DNA of 64,000 nt from Molanna angustata (GCA_963576475.1 OY754977.1:13826743-13890742), one strand, 5' to 3'. Shown: positions 1 through 43,739, counted from the first letter of the stretch. Made by a program: numbers and translations. Notes: generated by a model from the sequence alone, not told the origin.

Positions 1-20
1 TATTTTTAATCTGTCCACAG

Positions 21-30868
<30,848 letters not shown>

Positions 30869-31177
30869 GAAACATAGTAAAAATAAAACAATAATAATAG
30901 AGTGAGAACATAATAGAAAGTAATTCTATAACTTTCATTTGAGAAAAAACACACGTAAAATAAACATTAAAAAAAATAAGTAGGTAGATTATCTGAAAAA
31001 TAGGATTCAATATTAAAAAAATAACATAATTTTTATTACTAATTATCTGAACATTGTTTTTAACAATTTTATAGAACAGTGAAATACAATCGTGATAGAA
31101 TTATTTTTATTAAATCATGTCTCTAAAGAACTTTCATAGTATATACATACTTATATCTCAAAAGAGATGAAAATAAA
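30869..31177 (+). other. Probable RasGRF 3' UTR with poly(A) signals
   Basis: Non-coding, AT-rich. AATAAA occurs at 30882-30887, only 14 bases after the stop, and again at 31172-31177. The second is the more plausible cleavage signal. No transcript evidence is available. Confidence 0.4.
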
Positions 31178-31800
31178 ATATATTTTCTTACAAAAAACTT
31201 GGTGTACAAGCACCTATACACGCAGTGTGTCACTAGCGTGATAATGATCATGTAAAATCTCATTAGTTCTTAAAAACAATATCATTTAACTTATAAGCAA
31301 TCAATTCAGTATTATCTCGATGATGTTAATTTGAGATTAATGTATTTATTTAAAATAGAATATTATATGTTTACTATTTATCGTTATAAAATATATTTAT
31401 TGTGTTGTTATTAATTGATGTCTTCGTCTCGATCTAAAAATTGAAATCTACCTACTTTATTATGATAAAAATATTGGAAAATGGATTTCACTTCAAAGAC
31501 ATAATACTTGATATTATGTCATACCAACCCCTAAGGAAATTGTTAAAATAATGCTTATTTGAAATTCAGTAATACACAGATTGATATATTAATTATAACG
31601 TCATTTTTTTTTTCTAGTCACCTATATATGTATCATTAAAACAAAACTATTTAAAAGTCAATTTAAGTATTGAGAAAACGATCTTGTATCATACGAGCGA
31701 TTCCTCAACTGATTTTTAAAACACATAATTCTACATTATGAACATGTTTCAAAAACATATTGACATACTTGCGATTTCGTGACGATTTTTGTATAAAACC
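31178..31800. other. AT-rich non-coding
   Basis: Downstream of RasGRF; nothing I can support. Confidence 0.6.
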
Positions 31801-31814
31801 AATTTTGACACTAA

Positions 31815-32270
31815 CGGCCGTTTTTACCAAGGTACATCAAATCAAGTATTAACTAAGTGCCCGTTCGTACATGAAATCCTAAGTGGGGCATGCGCAGTAT
31901 CACGCCAAAACCCTCCATTGTTTTTGATAATACTTGACTAGTGATTTTTTTTTTCATTTCATGACAGTTTTGTTCTTAAAATGCATAAAAATCAACATAT
32001 TATTTTGGATTAACGATAGTTCAAATCACGTATGAACCTTCTTTAACGCACGAGATAGTAGCCCTTAATTTGTAACTTCATAGTGCATTTGGCGGTTTTA
32101 GCATATCAAGTTTTCAGTCACTAAATATATTCCATTTTAAGAGTTTAGCTGGTAAAATTTAACAATTATTAACAATTTTACGATGGTAAAATTGTTTATG
32201 AAAATAAGATTTGCGCTGAGTGCATCAAAATTTAGATTTTTGCGTTATGAACCTCGGTAAAAGTGGTGGT
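31815..32270. mobile_element. MITE-like element with TTTTACC(A/G)AGGT termini
   Basis: TTTTACCAAGGTACAT (31822-31837) and ATGAACCTCGGTAAAA (32247-32262) are inverse complements at 14 of 16 positions, about 440 bp apart. The interior is non-coding. No clear target duplication. Just downstream of the RasGRF 3' UTR. Confidence 0.55.
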
Positions 32271-32817
32271 TATTGTGATCATTTTATCAATATTAAAAGC
32301 GTTAAAAATTATTATTTTTTTCGCTTATATTACCAACGTCTTGTATAATCTAAAATTATAAGTGATATGACTGATTCTTTCTCAAAAACAATCTTATAAT
32401 AATTATGGACAAAACTGATGACTTGATGTTATATTATTGTATATAGCATAATTAATATATTTACTTCTTATTTACTGCCCATAAATATAACTATTTATTG
32501 TTTTTAATTAGGTATATAATATTATTATTGTATAAATTTGTAATAAATTTTTGCCAAATCTTATATTGTATACAGTAAAATAGAGTTTATTTGAGATATG
32601 CGAACAATAACTTTCATGTAAAAAATGTACCTATGTAATCATCAAATCGTATTTACTCTACTATCCGAGGACTAAGCAAAAAAAAACGAGTTTTCCAGCA
32701 AAGAAAACATGTACCTACAGTAAATTAATGTTATGTTTAATATTCATCAATTTATTTAGTTGTAAATCAAATTGTTAAAGAACTATTTACAAAATGAATA
32801 TTTAATGACAAATTTTG

Positions 32818-33165
32818 AGACGAAGTTGGAATATTATATGAGAACCGGAAAATCTATGCTCCTACAGGGCTTACGACCTGTCATCGAATGGTTTACGTGA
32901 TAAATTTATACGTTCACCAATTATGCCTTCTCATTGAGTTTCCTATCAATCCAATTTTTGAAATTTCTTTATAATATTATCCATGACAATCTTTTCGCTT
33001 TAGAAGCTGAAAAATAATCGCTATCTACGAAGTGGGGAAGAATTTTTCTAACGCCATAGGTATATTGAGAAATTGGTATGTATAAAATGAAAGCAACAGT
33101 CCTTATACATGAGGTGACAAAGCTTTCGCACAGATGTCGCCCCTGAACCGCACCAGGATGATATG
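32818..33165. repeat. Dispersed repeat D, copy 1
   Basis: Shares gagacgaagttggaatatta at its left and caacagtccttataca ... cgcacagatgtc(g/a)cccctgaac at its right with 55455-55655. The middle differs in length. Confidence 0.7.
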
Positions 33166-33284
33166 TAAAATGAATAATTTCAAAATCTAATTGTATTTTT
33201 ACTTAGGTAGTTCTAATTACAATATTTTTGGTTTAATGAAACATTGCAATTCACCCCAAAAAAATAAATAACACTTGATTAACT

Positions 33285-33835
33285 ACGCCTGGACTATTAT
33301 AATGGTATCAACGCAAACCTTCCAAAGCTAGAGCTAAACAAACTTCAATCCGTCCTCAACGCTGCTGTTGGGTTGATCACCGGAGCCGTGAAATTCTCAC
33401 ACATATACCACCATCTACGAAATCTTCACTGGCTAAAAGTGCCAGAGAGAATCAAGTACAAATTATGTTTGCTGACATTCAAAGCGATCCATGGCATGGC
33501 TTCCACGTATATCTTTCATACTTCTGCATCCCTCTCACCGTAAACGAGCGACAACAAACACTTCGGTCCATCCATGATTGGCAAGTTAACTGAAATTAAT
33601 AGAGTCAACAATACATCCTTCAGTGATCGTGCTTTTGCTGTGGCTGAACCAGCTTCGTGGAATAAACTACCACCTGAATTGAGGCGAATCGACAACTTGG
33701 CCCTATTCCGAAAACACCTGAAAACTCACTTCTTCTGCGAGTCAAACAAAAACCTTTAATATATTCAAAGCGCCTTGAGGTGAGGTTATCACAAAAACGG
33801 CGCTATTAAAATCATCCCAATTTATTTATTTATTT
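33285..33835 (+). mobile_element. CR1/L2-like LINE, C-terminal fragment and 3' end
   Basis: + strand reads KLQSVLNAAVGLITGAVKFS, HLRNLHWLKVPERIKYKLCL, then after a stop RVNNTSFSDRAFAVAEPASW and NKLPPELRRIDNLALFRKHL. This is the standard region after RT in CR1/L2-type LINEs. The 3' UTR has the hairpin-like agcgcc...ggcgct and ends in (TTTA)n near 33825. Confidence 0.85.
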
Positions 33836-33839
33836 ACAT

Positions 33840-35380
33840 ACTTTTTGAAAGAAATAAGTTTGGATACGTGATCTCATTGTTGAAGACTGGCCAATCAAGC
33901 ATAATATGCAGTATTTTCGCTAGATAATTGTCTAGTCATTATAATCACTAAATTTACAATTGCCATTTCATCATGCTTCCATAATCATTTATTTTATCAA
34001 TTTCCTTTGGCAGCTATTCATATACAATCATTATGTAAAAAAATACCTTTTCAAAAATAGCTGTTTTCGAGACAAGGATTAAAACATTGATGTATTTTTC
34101 ATGTTGCTAAAACCTGAAATTTGAGTTTTTTGATCATATGCCGACATTTTATCGTTTTTATTTTGAAACAATTTTGTTTGCATATTTTTTTGTGGCGTTC
34201 TTAGTGCACCGTTCTGGCTCGCGTTCCAATTTTCCAATCGATGAATCATTACGCTAACATCAAAATAATTAATATTTTTTATTAGCTTTTATGGAGATAT
34301 AATTTATCATACTGTTTCTCAATTCTAAATAATGGATAACTGGTTATTTTTCTATCAACAAATTGTCGTATCTATCGTACGCAACTTAATGGTACAAAAA
34401 TTTGTAAATAAATATGTGTACCTAGCTTTATACTGTAACTTATATTTTTTTTTAAGTATCAATATTATGTATTATTCTACCTCAAAATATGTAAACAAAT
34501 TTGACGTACACTATTGCCTATGTAAATTGTTATCATTAGTATATATAAGTGTTATCATCTCTGAAAAAAATATATAATATTCAAGTTTTTCGTATTTAAA
34601 TAGATTGAAAAGAAAAATTCTATCTGTAAAATTATGTATAAATTTCAAAATATTATAAGCGTACATGTCGATTACGAGTAAATAGACAAAGTGAAACTCA
34701 CATATCAAATAATGTACATATAATATATGTAATACTTAACATCTAGAAAGAACATTTATAAAATATTAGATATTTCCCATGAAGATAAATCAGTCATTAT
34801 GCTTCCAAGTATATAAAAATCAGAAATTATTTTTGTAAAGACAAAAAAAACTTATATTTACTAAATTGTAATGATTTTTACTACTTCAATTTGCCTTTAG
34901 ACGGTGTTGTTGATGCCGACAGTTAACTATGCGTCATAATAATCAATAGTTTACTTAGAACATTAATTTAGTCCTATCATTAGAACGGGTGGTGGTGAAA
35001 CACAACACATTTCTGCAATAACAATAAATAATCATCTTTAAAAAACCTCTGTGACCTAAAAATCGATCAGTTTTATATTTTCAAAAATATTAATGAATCA
35101 TTTTGTGAATATTTACATTAATGAATATTTTTTTTGACTAAATATTTGTCATATTTCGCTAAAATTTCTACCTTTTTTTGTTTATAAATTAATTCTAGTA
35201 AAATTCATTATGCTCCTGTGCAAATCTAAAAAAAAAACATTCGACATCTTTAAAATGAAGCTAGTTAAATGTCTCGGTGTCGAAAATTACTAATATCTAT
35301 GCATATACCTATTAATTCATTGCGTATTGATTTTGATAATTGCGCGTACGGATAAGTTTGAAATTTGACATATTCAAAGT
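33840..35380. other. AT-rich non-coding
   Basis: No gene, RNA or supported repeat over about 1.5 kb. Small open frames here are composition artefacts. Confidence 0.6.
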
Positions 35381-35501
35381 CCATATTTTTATTTATTTAA
35401 TTAAACAGTAACAATGCAAGTTGAAAAAAGAAAGACAAGAAACTACAAAGTCAACAAAACATAATTCATAGTAACTTCCTCCTCTCTCTTTTTTATTCAT
35501 C

Positions 35502-35545
35502 ATAACCTCACCTAAACGGCTTCGCCTGTCTTAAGGTGAGGTTAT
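35502..35545. repeat. Short hairpin, 12-bp stem, in probable LINE 3' UTR
   Basis: ataacctcacct (35502-35513) pairs with aggtgaggttat (35534-35545). A similar gaggtgaggtta string occurs in the LINE 3' end at 33775, so 35385-35750 may be a LINE tail in minus orientation. Confidence 0.45.
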
Positions 35546-35813
35546 TCAGACAATACAATAGTATACATATATACCTACATGTACATAATATGCATATATA
35601 CCCATACATATATACACATACATACGCACACATCAAAACAATAATACCATAAACATCAACCATATGATCAACCATAAACAAAAAATAATAATAATAATAT
35701 GAAAAAAAATAATACACTCCCATAAAAACAAAATGTAAAATCAGAGTAAGTATTTAAAATAGATAGTTTGACAAAAAATTGAACATAAAAAATATGGGTC
35801 AGCAACCCCCCTC

Positions 35814-35952
35814 GACAACGTGTCATTTTGCTCAAGAAAAGAAATAAAAAAGAAAACTCAATGTATGGAAGTGACAGTAGTCTGTCACGTGACTAGCAAC
35901 TGTCACTTCCGTGCATTGAGTTATCTTTTCTTGAGCAAAATGACACGTTGTC
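35814..35952. repeat. Near-perfect inverted repeat (hairpin), arms of 64 and 53 nt
   Basis: Left arm 35814-35877 and right arm 35900-35952 are inverse complements, differing mainly by one 11-nt indel and two substitutions; core gacaacgtgtcattttgctc. The 22-nt loop contains CACGTG with its own short stem. No coding frame. It could be a small foldback element or a hairpin RNA source. Confidence 0.92.
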
Positions 35953-36429
35953 TAGTCTAGGAGGTCAGGACTGCAGAACGCTAAAATGTATAAACAAATT
36001 ACGTTACAAATACTCGTACATTAAATTGAATAAATATAATATTTCACGTTTCACCATAGCTTGTTTACTTTAATACTGTCAATGTCAAACATGTAATGTC
36101 AAATGCAGTTGTTTTGAATTTAAAAAAAAAAAATTTTTTATTTATTTGTTACAAAAAAAACATCTTCTGCATAAAAATATTTACATACCAAAAAGGAAAT
36201 TAAAACACTTTATAATATGACTTCCTTCAAAAAGAGATATACTCGTGTTTAATCAAATATTTTTATAACACAGAAATACAATTTGCAATATATGAAAATA
36301 AATTTTTGTACCCCATGATGAATACATCATGATGTTTTTTTGATCATAGATCAGGTGGCAAGTTCGGTCAAACGGTGAAATCAAAGCCGTTATGATTAAC
36401 CATATCATTGATATAATTTTTATATGGAG

Positions 36430-38110
36430 TTATATAATAATAATAATAAAATACTTTTATTGTTTTACACAACGTGGCGGACTTATTGCCCGCAGGCAAT
36501 CTCTACCAGTCAACCACCATGGTAAATACAGCCAGTAACAGGGATAGAAGAATACAAATAGAGAAATAGAAAAAAAAAATAATAATAATAAATGAATAAA
36601 AAAAAAAAATAATTAAATAAATCAATCATAACTTAAAAATACAAAGTCAAATATAAGAAACAAAAAAATAATATATGTATAAATAAGAACAAAAATAAGA
36701 ATAATAAAAAATACATCAGATAGATACACTATGTTTATTGGATGGAGGATAGGAGAGGAGAAAGGAAGAGGGATAAAGGGAAAAAGACGTGAATTTGTGT
36801 TTATGTGGATAGAAAGTGTGACTTCAGACGCTTTTTGAATGCTATTAAATTAGTGGCATCTCTGATACTCTCCGGCAATATATTCCACATCCGAGCTGCA
36901 TGAACTGTGAACGAGTAAGTATAAGTAGAGGTGTGGTGTATTGGTATTGTAAGTGTGCTATTATGTTGGGACCGCAAGTTAAGGCCATGTGAGGATAAGT
37001 GGGCGAATTTCTCTTTGAGGTACGTGGGTGTAAGAGGGTTATTAAGGATTTGGTAGAGTAGGGAAAGAACATGTGAATCTCTTCGTTGAGGGATCTTTAA
37101 CCAGTTCAGTCGTTGCCTGCTCTCGGACACGTGGTCGAACTTCCTGAGTCCAAACACGTATCGAATGCAGACATTTTGTAACCGTTCGAGTTTGTTAATT
37201 TGTTCTTCAGTTGCATCCAGGTAGGCAACGTCAGCGTAGTCAAGTAATGGTAGCATGAGTTGTTGAGTTAGAGTGATTTTAGTCTTAACTGGTAAATAGT
37301 TTTTAAGTCGGTTTAGTCCATGAAAAGTACGAAAGATCCGTTGGCTTACTCCCTTTATATGACCGGACCATGAAAGATTACAATTCATGATCAGACCAAG
37401 GTTTCTGACCTCTGGAGAAAATGGTATGATAACGTCGTCAAGGAGCACCTCAGGCATGGGTGAAAACTGTGTGGTTCTGAGAAACAGACGTTGCCCTCCA
37501 ATTAATATTGAATGTGATTTAGAAGGGTTAATTTGAAGACCGTGTTTTTTTGTCCAATTTAGAATATAATTTAAATCGGCATTCAATGTCGCAACAGCGA
37601 GAAGGTAATTATCAGGCTTGAAATGGGAATATAATTGGAGATCGTCTGCGAATATGTGATATTTACATCTGATAGATTGTGCGAGAGGGTTTATGAAAAT
37701 GGAAAAAAGTAAAGGCGAAAGAATGCCTCCTTGCGGGACACCAGCTATAAGGTCCGTCCAGTTTGATGAGTCGTTGGTAGTCTTGATCTGTTGGGAGCGT
37801 CCGCGCAAGTAGCATTCAAACCATTTGAGCGATTGCTGTGAAATATTGATGGAGGGACAATCTTGCTAGGAGAACGTCAAAATCAACCGAGTTGAATGCG
37901 CTACTGAAATCGAGTAAAGTAAGGATAGTGAGGTTTCTTTCATTCATAGCGTTCCTAATGTCATCAGTGATTTTGACTAGGGCTGTAGTGGTACTGTGGC
38001 CCGGGCGGAAACCCGACTGTAAAGGATCAAGTAGTCTATTAACTACTAAAAAACGGTTAAGTTGGTTGTATACGACGCGCTCAATGACTTTTAATATAAC
38101 TTTTAATAAT
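36430..38110 (-). mobile_element. Jockey/CR1-like LINE, minus strand, RT with 335-codon open frame
   Basis: Minus frame open from 37808 to 36801: AGVPQGGILSPLLFSIFINP, the catalytic box YHIFADDLQLYSH, LQINPSKSHSILIGGQ, VRNLGLIMNCNLSWSGHI, LDYADVAYLDATEEQINKLE and the C-terminal AARMWNILPESIRDATNLIA. Upstream (38110-37890) in a shifted frame: LNRFLVVNRLLDPLQSGFRP and LTLLDFSSAFNSVDFDVLLA, so one frameshift near 37865 breaks the RT. The 3' end is near 36430, next to (ATA)n. Recent insertion judging by the long open frame. Confidence 0.9.
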
Positions 38111-38281
38111 ATCTTGAGAAATTATATAACTCCATTTCTACCACCTCGGAACAGGCCTGGCCTTATGAGGTGGTACAAACCTACCCAATTCAATCTTTAT
38201 ATTGCTTAGTTAGATAATGTAACTTTTGGTATTTGTATCAAAAAAATATATAGGTAGGTACATATATGATATTTTTTTTTT

Positions 38282-38450
38282 AAAATGAATATGTCCTTGT
38301 TAAACAAGTACATATACATCTTCCTACGTTCCCTAAAACAAGCAAATAAATGCTTGTGCTTAGGTGAACGAAATCGGTCGAAGCAGGATTCGAACTCGCG
38401 ACCACTGGATTACTAGCCCAGCGCGCTAACCGCTCTGCCACCGACCCATC
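38282..38450 (-). mobile_element. tRNA-derived SINE, family 1, copy 1
   Basis: Minus strand: GGTCGGTGGCAGAGCGGTTA, CTGGG-CTAGTAA-TCCAG anticodon arm (AGT in the anticodon position), B box GAGTTCGAATCC and a closing TTCGACC that pairs with the 5' GGTCG. Body: CGATTTCGTTCACCTAAGCA then CAAGCATTTAT...AAGGACATATTC. The T stem is mismatched, so it is not a functional tRNA gene. Confidence 0.85.
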
Positions 38451-38802
38451 TGCAATTACATAAATCCATGATATGGGTAATAATAAGGATTTTAATTTCA
38501 CCGTTTAATCGGGCTTGCCCTCAGGTTGAATGTCGTTATCAGAATTTATTTTATTAACATACATTACTGCTTCACACACAGAGTGCGTACACTTTAGTTA
38601 AGAAAAAAAAATGTCCTTTTTATTATATATGTTTTTGTGTGTCTTTTGGTTGTAAATGGTGAATATACATATTAATGAATTGTATTATAAATAAATAAAA
38701 AAAATATACATAGTGTTCAAAAATGTATAATATTGTATATCTTCTATAAATGCATAGTTCCAAATAAGTATGTAATGGTTTTGAAAGACACGCAATAACT
38801 AT

Positions 38803-38935
38803 TCTGATATCTGATCGATTATATTTAATCTGATATCTTTACAGATCGATTATTATCTTATCTGATATCTTTACAGATCGATTATTATCTAATCTGATAT
38901 CTTTACAGAGCGATTATATCTAATCGAACATATAG
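38803..38935. repeat. 32-bp tandem repeat rich in GATA/TTATCT motifs
   Basis: ctgatatctttacagatcga starts at 38830, 38862 and 38894 (period 32), with a degenerate unit at 38803. Each unit carries a gatc/gata/ttatct cluster. Confidence 0.85.
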
Positions 38936-38939
38936 ACGC

Positions 38940-41263
38940 TCCTATTTAAATGTATTTTATTATTATAACTTTTGAATTATTTTACACAACAAATGTTCAA
39001 ATTTTCTGCCTCAAAGAGCTTAAAATAAAAGGCTGTATGGGAAGTTAAAATAAATATATTTTTTTTGTTGTACCTGTATATGTAAAAAATCAATACTTAA
39101 ATATCTATAAACATAAATTGTCTATAACTTATTTCGTTTTCAATGTTTTGATGAATTTAAATAACTAAAATTCTTCGTAGATTTTCTTTACGCTACAGAA
39201 ATTATTTAATGTACAAAGAAAGTATGTCTAATATATATCATGTTGTATTTGTAAGTATGTAAAAAGCATATGATCCTATTGAAACTGAAATTGATATTGA
39301 AATTCTCGCTTACATATTAGGTAAGTACATTTTTCTTCGATTGGTTAAGTTTTACAAAAAGCGATGAATATGATTTTATTTAATGATATTGTATTATAAA
39401 TTTATATCAAAACTTGTCTTTACCGTTATATGTAATGTAGATGCCTTAAAAATATCTTTAATTTTTAGCAATGCAATGAAATTGGAAAAATGAAACTAAT
39501 GATTTGAAAATTAACAATTTTGTAGGTTTCTATACGAAAAAAAATGGGAATTCGAATTATGAAAGAGTGCCAAACTTCAAGTAGCTCTGTGAAGGGTAAA
39601 AATAAATAAAAATATCAAAAATATTTTTTTAAAATTCTAAACACATGATGCTCTATTTCAGAATTTAAAATATTTATGAATAAGTTAGCAATTAATTATT
39701 TCAATTCTGTGAACTGCGTCACATATTGGTACTCGCATTTTCAAAATCAAACCTGATGAAAAGAACGTGCGATCTTTATAAAACAAACAATCGTATTATA
39801 TATGTTTTTTTTATAGAAAGTTACTCATATATGTATGTATCATGATGTCATAATTGTTTTTGTATTCTTCCTTAATCATTGTTTAGTAATTATATTTTCG
39901 TATGATCTCATTTATAATTAATATTTTCTAAATACAAAAATAAAATGTTAAATATTAAATATTGTAGATAAATAAAAAAGTTTTCAGATAAAAAAAACAC
40001 TACGAGTATTAGATATACAAAAATAAACATTTTGTGTAAAAATATAAATCAATAAAATATTTGTTTTAATTTAGTTTGTTTAGTGTTCCTCCTTAGTAAA
40101 CAAAATATTAACTACGTGTTGTGGTTTTAATATTTGATGTTATTTAAAATTATTTTGTTATGAATGTGCATTTGGTAGATTTATTTAAAATAAATATTTA
40201 TGAAATAAGACTAAGTGCTGAAAGCGCAACACATAGAAATATAATTGCCAATAGTTACATAAATTAAAAAAAAAATTATATATATATGATGTTGCATATT
40301 ATACTTAAATAATAGTACATAATTTGTATGCCTAGAAGTAGATCTGAGTTGTTACAATAATAGTTATTGTATTTTTTGAATAGTATAAACATAAAAAAAC
40401 TATAGTAAAAGTCAATACACGAGAATATTAATTATTGTCTCCGCAGAAAATTTACTAAATATTATATTATTGCTTTGAATCTTTATTTCCTATAAAAATT
40501 TCAATGAATTTAATTATATATTTTGGAAAAAAAATATGATACTGTCGTTTAGATTTATTGAAATGTGAATCATTAATATATTGTATAATCAGTAGAACTT
40601 GACATTTCTTTACAATTTGCTTAACTTTCCACTAAAATTTTATATAAAGTTACTTAGCTGATACCTAAATAAAATATATTTATCTTATTTCTGTGAAATT
40701 TCGATAATCGTGTAGTGGTTTATATTTAAGACATACCACCTCTTTTGGGAGCATTATTTTTATTCATAGTATGAAGTTTTTAAACTTTAATGCAATTTTT
40801 AAATATACATACAAGGACATTCACTTAATCATATCATATTATGGGATAGTTATTAAAGAAAGTGCTTTCTTCATAATTATATTATTATTAACTTAATTAT
40901 ACTGTACAACTCTTCTGCCATGAAATACATATGAAAAAGTTCAGTTTCAATTCATATTTGTAGATTTTATCATATAAATAAACATATATGTAGATGAGAC
41001 TAATTTGGTAAATTAACGTTTGATGTTGAATAAATATACATATTTTACAAGATTAATCCAACTAAAGCACTAAAAAAATAAGCACACTGTGAATCATGAA
41101 AAAAATAGACATGCCAATTTCTGTATGAGTTCTGTTTTTAAGAATCAAAATAATGCAAGAAACATATTTTGACAACCAAATTCAGAGATATTGGTGAAAA
41201 TAACATTTTATTCTAATCTACTAAGTCAGAAATCCTTTTTTTATTATAAGTATCTATCTAATA
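38940..41263. other. AT-rich non-coding
   Basis: Very A+T-rich. No supported gene, RNA or element. Confidence 0.6.
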
Positions 41264-41440
41264 AATAATTAAGTCAACTCAGTTTTGAACATACTTAATA
41301 TTTTACAAAAAGTATTAATAGCTATTTATTAAATAATTAAGTCAACTCAGTTTTGAACATACTTATCTAATATTTTACAAAAAGTATAAATAGCTATTTA
41401 TTAAATAATTAAATCAACTCTGTTTTTATCATACAACCCG
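41264..41440. repeat. About 70-bp tandem repeat, 2.3 copies
   Basis: aataattaagtcaactcagt recurs at 41264, 41332 and 41404, with cagttttgaacatactta and tttacaaaaagtat between. Confidence 0.85.
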
Positions 41441-43555
41441 TTTTCATCCAATTTAGAATTTTAATCTTTTATTAAAAGTATTGCTTCTTATTTCATGGCT
41501 TGACAAGCTAGATATTTTGAGAAAACATTCACAGGATTAATCCCCTCTGATTGAAAGGTCATTTTGCCATATCTTGTTTCTCCACTCTTCTCTATCAAAT
41601 GCGTCGTATTCTGACAAATTGCAGAAACTAGTTTCTTTAAACATTGTGTCATTTCATTGGATTATTGGTCTAACTATTCAGATTTCGATCCAGAGATATC
41701 CAATATCAATACTAAATCAAGGGCGAAAAAGAAAAAATCTACCGCTTAGAACTTAGCTGGGTTATATAAAATATATACTTTATATTATCATACATAGCTC
41801 CCCATAACCTCGATAAATAACTGGATTGTAATAATTATATAAAAAAAACAAATTTATTGAGTTTTGTTCCGTAGAGATTTATTTTATTGTCACAGAACGA
41901 TCGTTTCGATTGATAAGATCAACTTATCAACTGGTAACTTTTTCATATGTAAAAGAAGGCATTAGTCATATGAGTGTTTCAGGGTATGTAAATAATGCCA
42001 ATGCCTATATTGGCAATGGAAAAAAAAGTGAGAAATTGTTCAAAAGTCTTTTTCATAAATTATTATATTGTATTAGTCGTCATTGTCATTAACTACTTAA
42101 TATTATATATATACTATACTTGCTCACGACAATCTTGCATTTTTGAGCTCACTCGAAGTTTTTTCAGCTGTATGTTATATTATGATTATCATGATAATGT
42201 TAAGACTAATAGTATTTCTTATCCACTGTTTAACCAATCACTTTTCAATGTATTGTGTGAAAAAGCAAAATGCTGCACAAAAGGAAAATCAATATTATTT
42301 CAGTTATAATTTAATCCAATGATCACTTGCAAGAATAATGTCAAAAACAGTGTCAATTTATAATTATTAATAAACTTACAATTACGTTTGTAAGGCAGTT
42401 CAATGGCTGAAAATCTGAAAGGATGAAAAATCATCTTAATTATGTAAGAATGAAAGAATAAAACATGACTAACCATATTTGATTTCAAGTTTCATTTAAT
42501 AAAAGTAGGTAGTGAAATAACGGTATCATGTTTATTTTTAAATAATGTATTTTAATATAGATTTTTACATTGATATTTCATTTTGGTGATTGCATGTTAG
42601 GAAAAAATCATGCATGAATGAATAATTTATTTGCGTAAATAGCAAAAAGAAATAACCCATATATTATCGCAACTTCTGTGTGGTCATGAATATTCGATTA
42701 TAACTGAATTAATATATAATTTCTCAAGACAACATGAGACTTATCAACGTCTCTACACAGTTTTTCGTAGACTTACATAAGAAATCAAAATTTTATATAA
42801 GTAAAACTGTGCTTTATATGACAGCACATATGTGATTTATAGTGAAATAAATTTAAGTCGTGAAATACAGCAACACAAATAGTATAGTATTTAAAAACAT
42901 TAAAATAATACTACTACATCACTAGATTCGAATAAAAAATTGAGGTTTCGTATTCATCCGAGTGTCGAAGAACCACTTATGATATTGAATAATTTAAATA
43001 ACAAGATTAAGGAAAAAAGTATAAATAAAAATGTTATTAATATTGAATACTTATATAATATGTAAAATTGTTGATATCTTATTGAGAAGTTTGACTTTAT
43101 TCTTATAAATTTTATGAAAATATATGCATGGCCAAAATAAATTCATAATTATTGTTGTTAAAATCTTATAATGAATGTCGTAGATCGTTTTGTTTATTTA
43201 TATCGAAATATATTACTGCAAGCGTGCTTGTGCATCTATTTATTTACACAAAATAATATTTATAATAAAAATATTGATAACACGTATCTATATATGTATA
43301 TGAAAGTTTTCGTTTCACTGTCAATTATATATTTTTTAATAACCCTGATAGCGGTCATACTGTCTAAATTTTCCATAATTCAGAAAAGATAAACAAAAAA
43401 AATATATTTCAATATAAATTAAAACATGCAAATCACAAAAAAATATTGGGAACAACTTTTTGAATGTTTACTTCACGTAAAAATACTGGTCTATATAATG
43501 CTTTAATACTGGCCTATAGAAATGAATCAAGCTGAAAATAGTATTAACATGCATC
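41441..43555. other. AT-rich, with a possible RTE scrap at 41530-41640
   Basis: Minus strand at about 41640-41530 reads LSEYDAFDREEWRNKIWQND, like the end of RTE ORF2 proteins, but too short to be sure. Nothing else supported. Confidence 0.4.
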
Positions 43556-43559
43556 GGCA

Positions 43560-43720
43560 TCTGAAATACCTATACAAATCCTATTAGTTTCTGGGCTCTA
43601 ACTTGTTGGGAAGCTAGTTAAAAATCGGTAGTAAAATTCCAGTACAGATAATATGTGAAGTTAGTAATGAAGATGTACCCACATTTAAATTATGTCCGAC
43701 AACAACAGTATGTTAGTCGG
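43560..43720. repeat. Dispersed repeat C, copy 2
   Basis: Matches 24870-25010 over gctctaac.tgt.gggaag and ttcc.gtacaga. Confidence 0.6.
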
Positions 43721-43739
43721 TATATTATTCGAAATTTAG

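Larger units (their letters stand above)
36354..38522. mobile_element. Foldback element family B, copy 2, with LINE and SINE nested inside
   Basis: Outer arms 36354-36415 and about 38462-38522 match the family B arms (ggtggcaagttcggtcaaac on the left; atccatgatatgggta on the right). Inner palindrome halves (tatggagttatataat; attatataactcca) are now separated by the LINE at 36430-38110. The SINE at 38282-38450 lies in its right half. Confidence 0.78.

Noticed and set aside
32090..32270. Additional RasGRF exon or alternative last exon
   Set aside because: No open frame with acceptor; the CDC25 domain already ends properly at 30868.
34332..34708. Two overlapping small open frames
   Set aside because: AT-rich, Tyr/Ile/Phe-rich chance frames with no conserved motif.
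38375..38447. Functional tRNA gene (also 59306-59380 and 59951-60024)
   Set aside because: A/B boxes and anticodon arm are present, but the T stem is mismatched and all copies share a 3' SINE body and tail.
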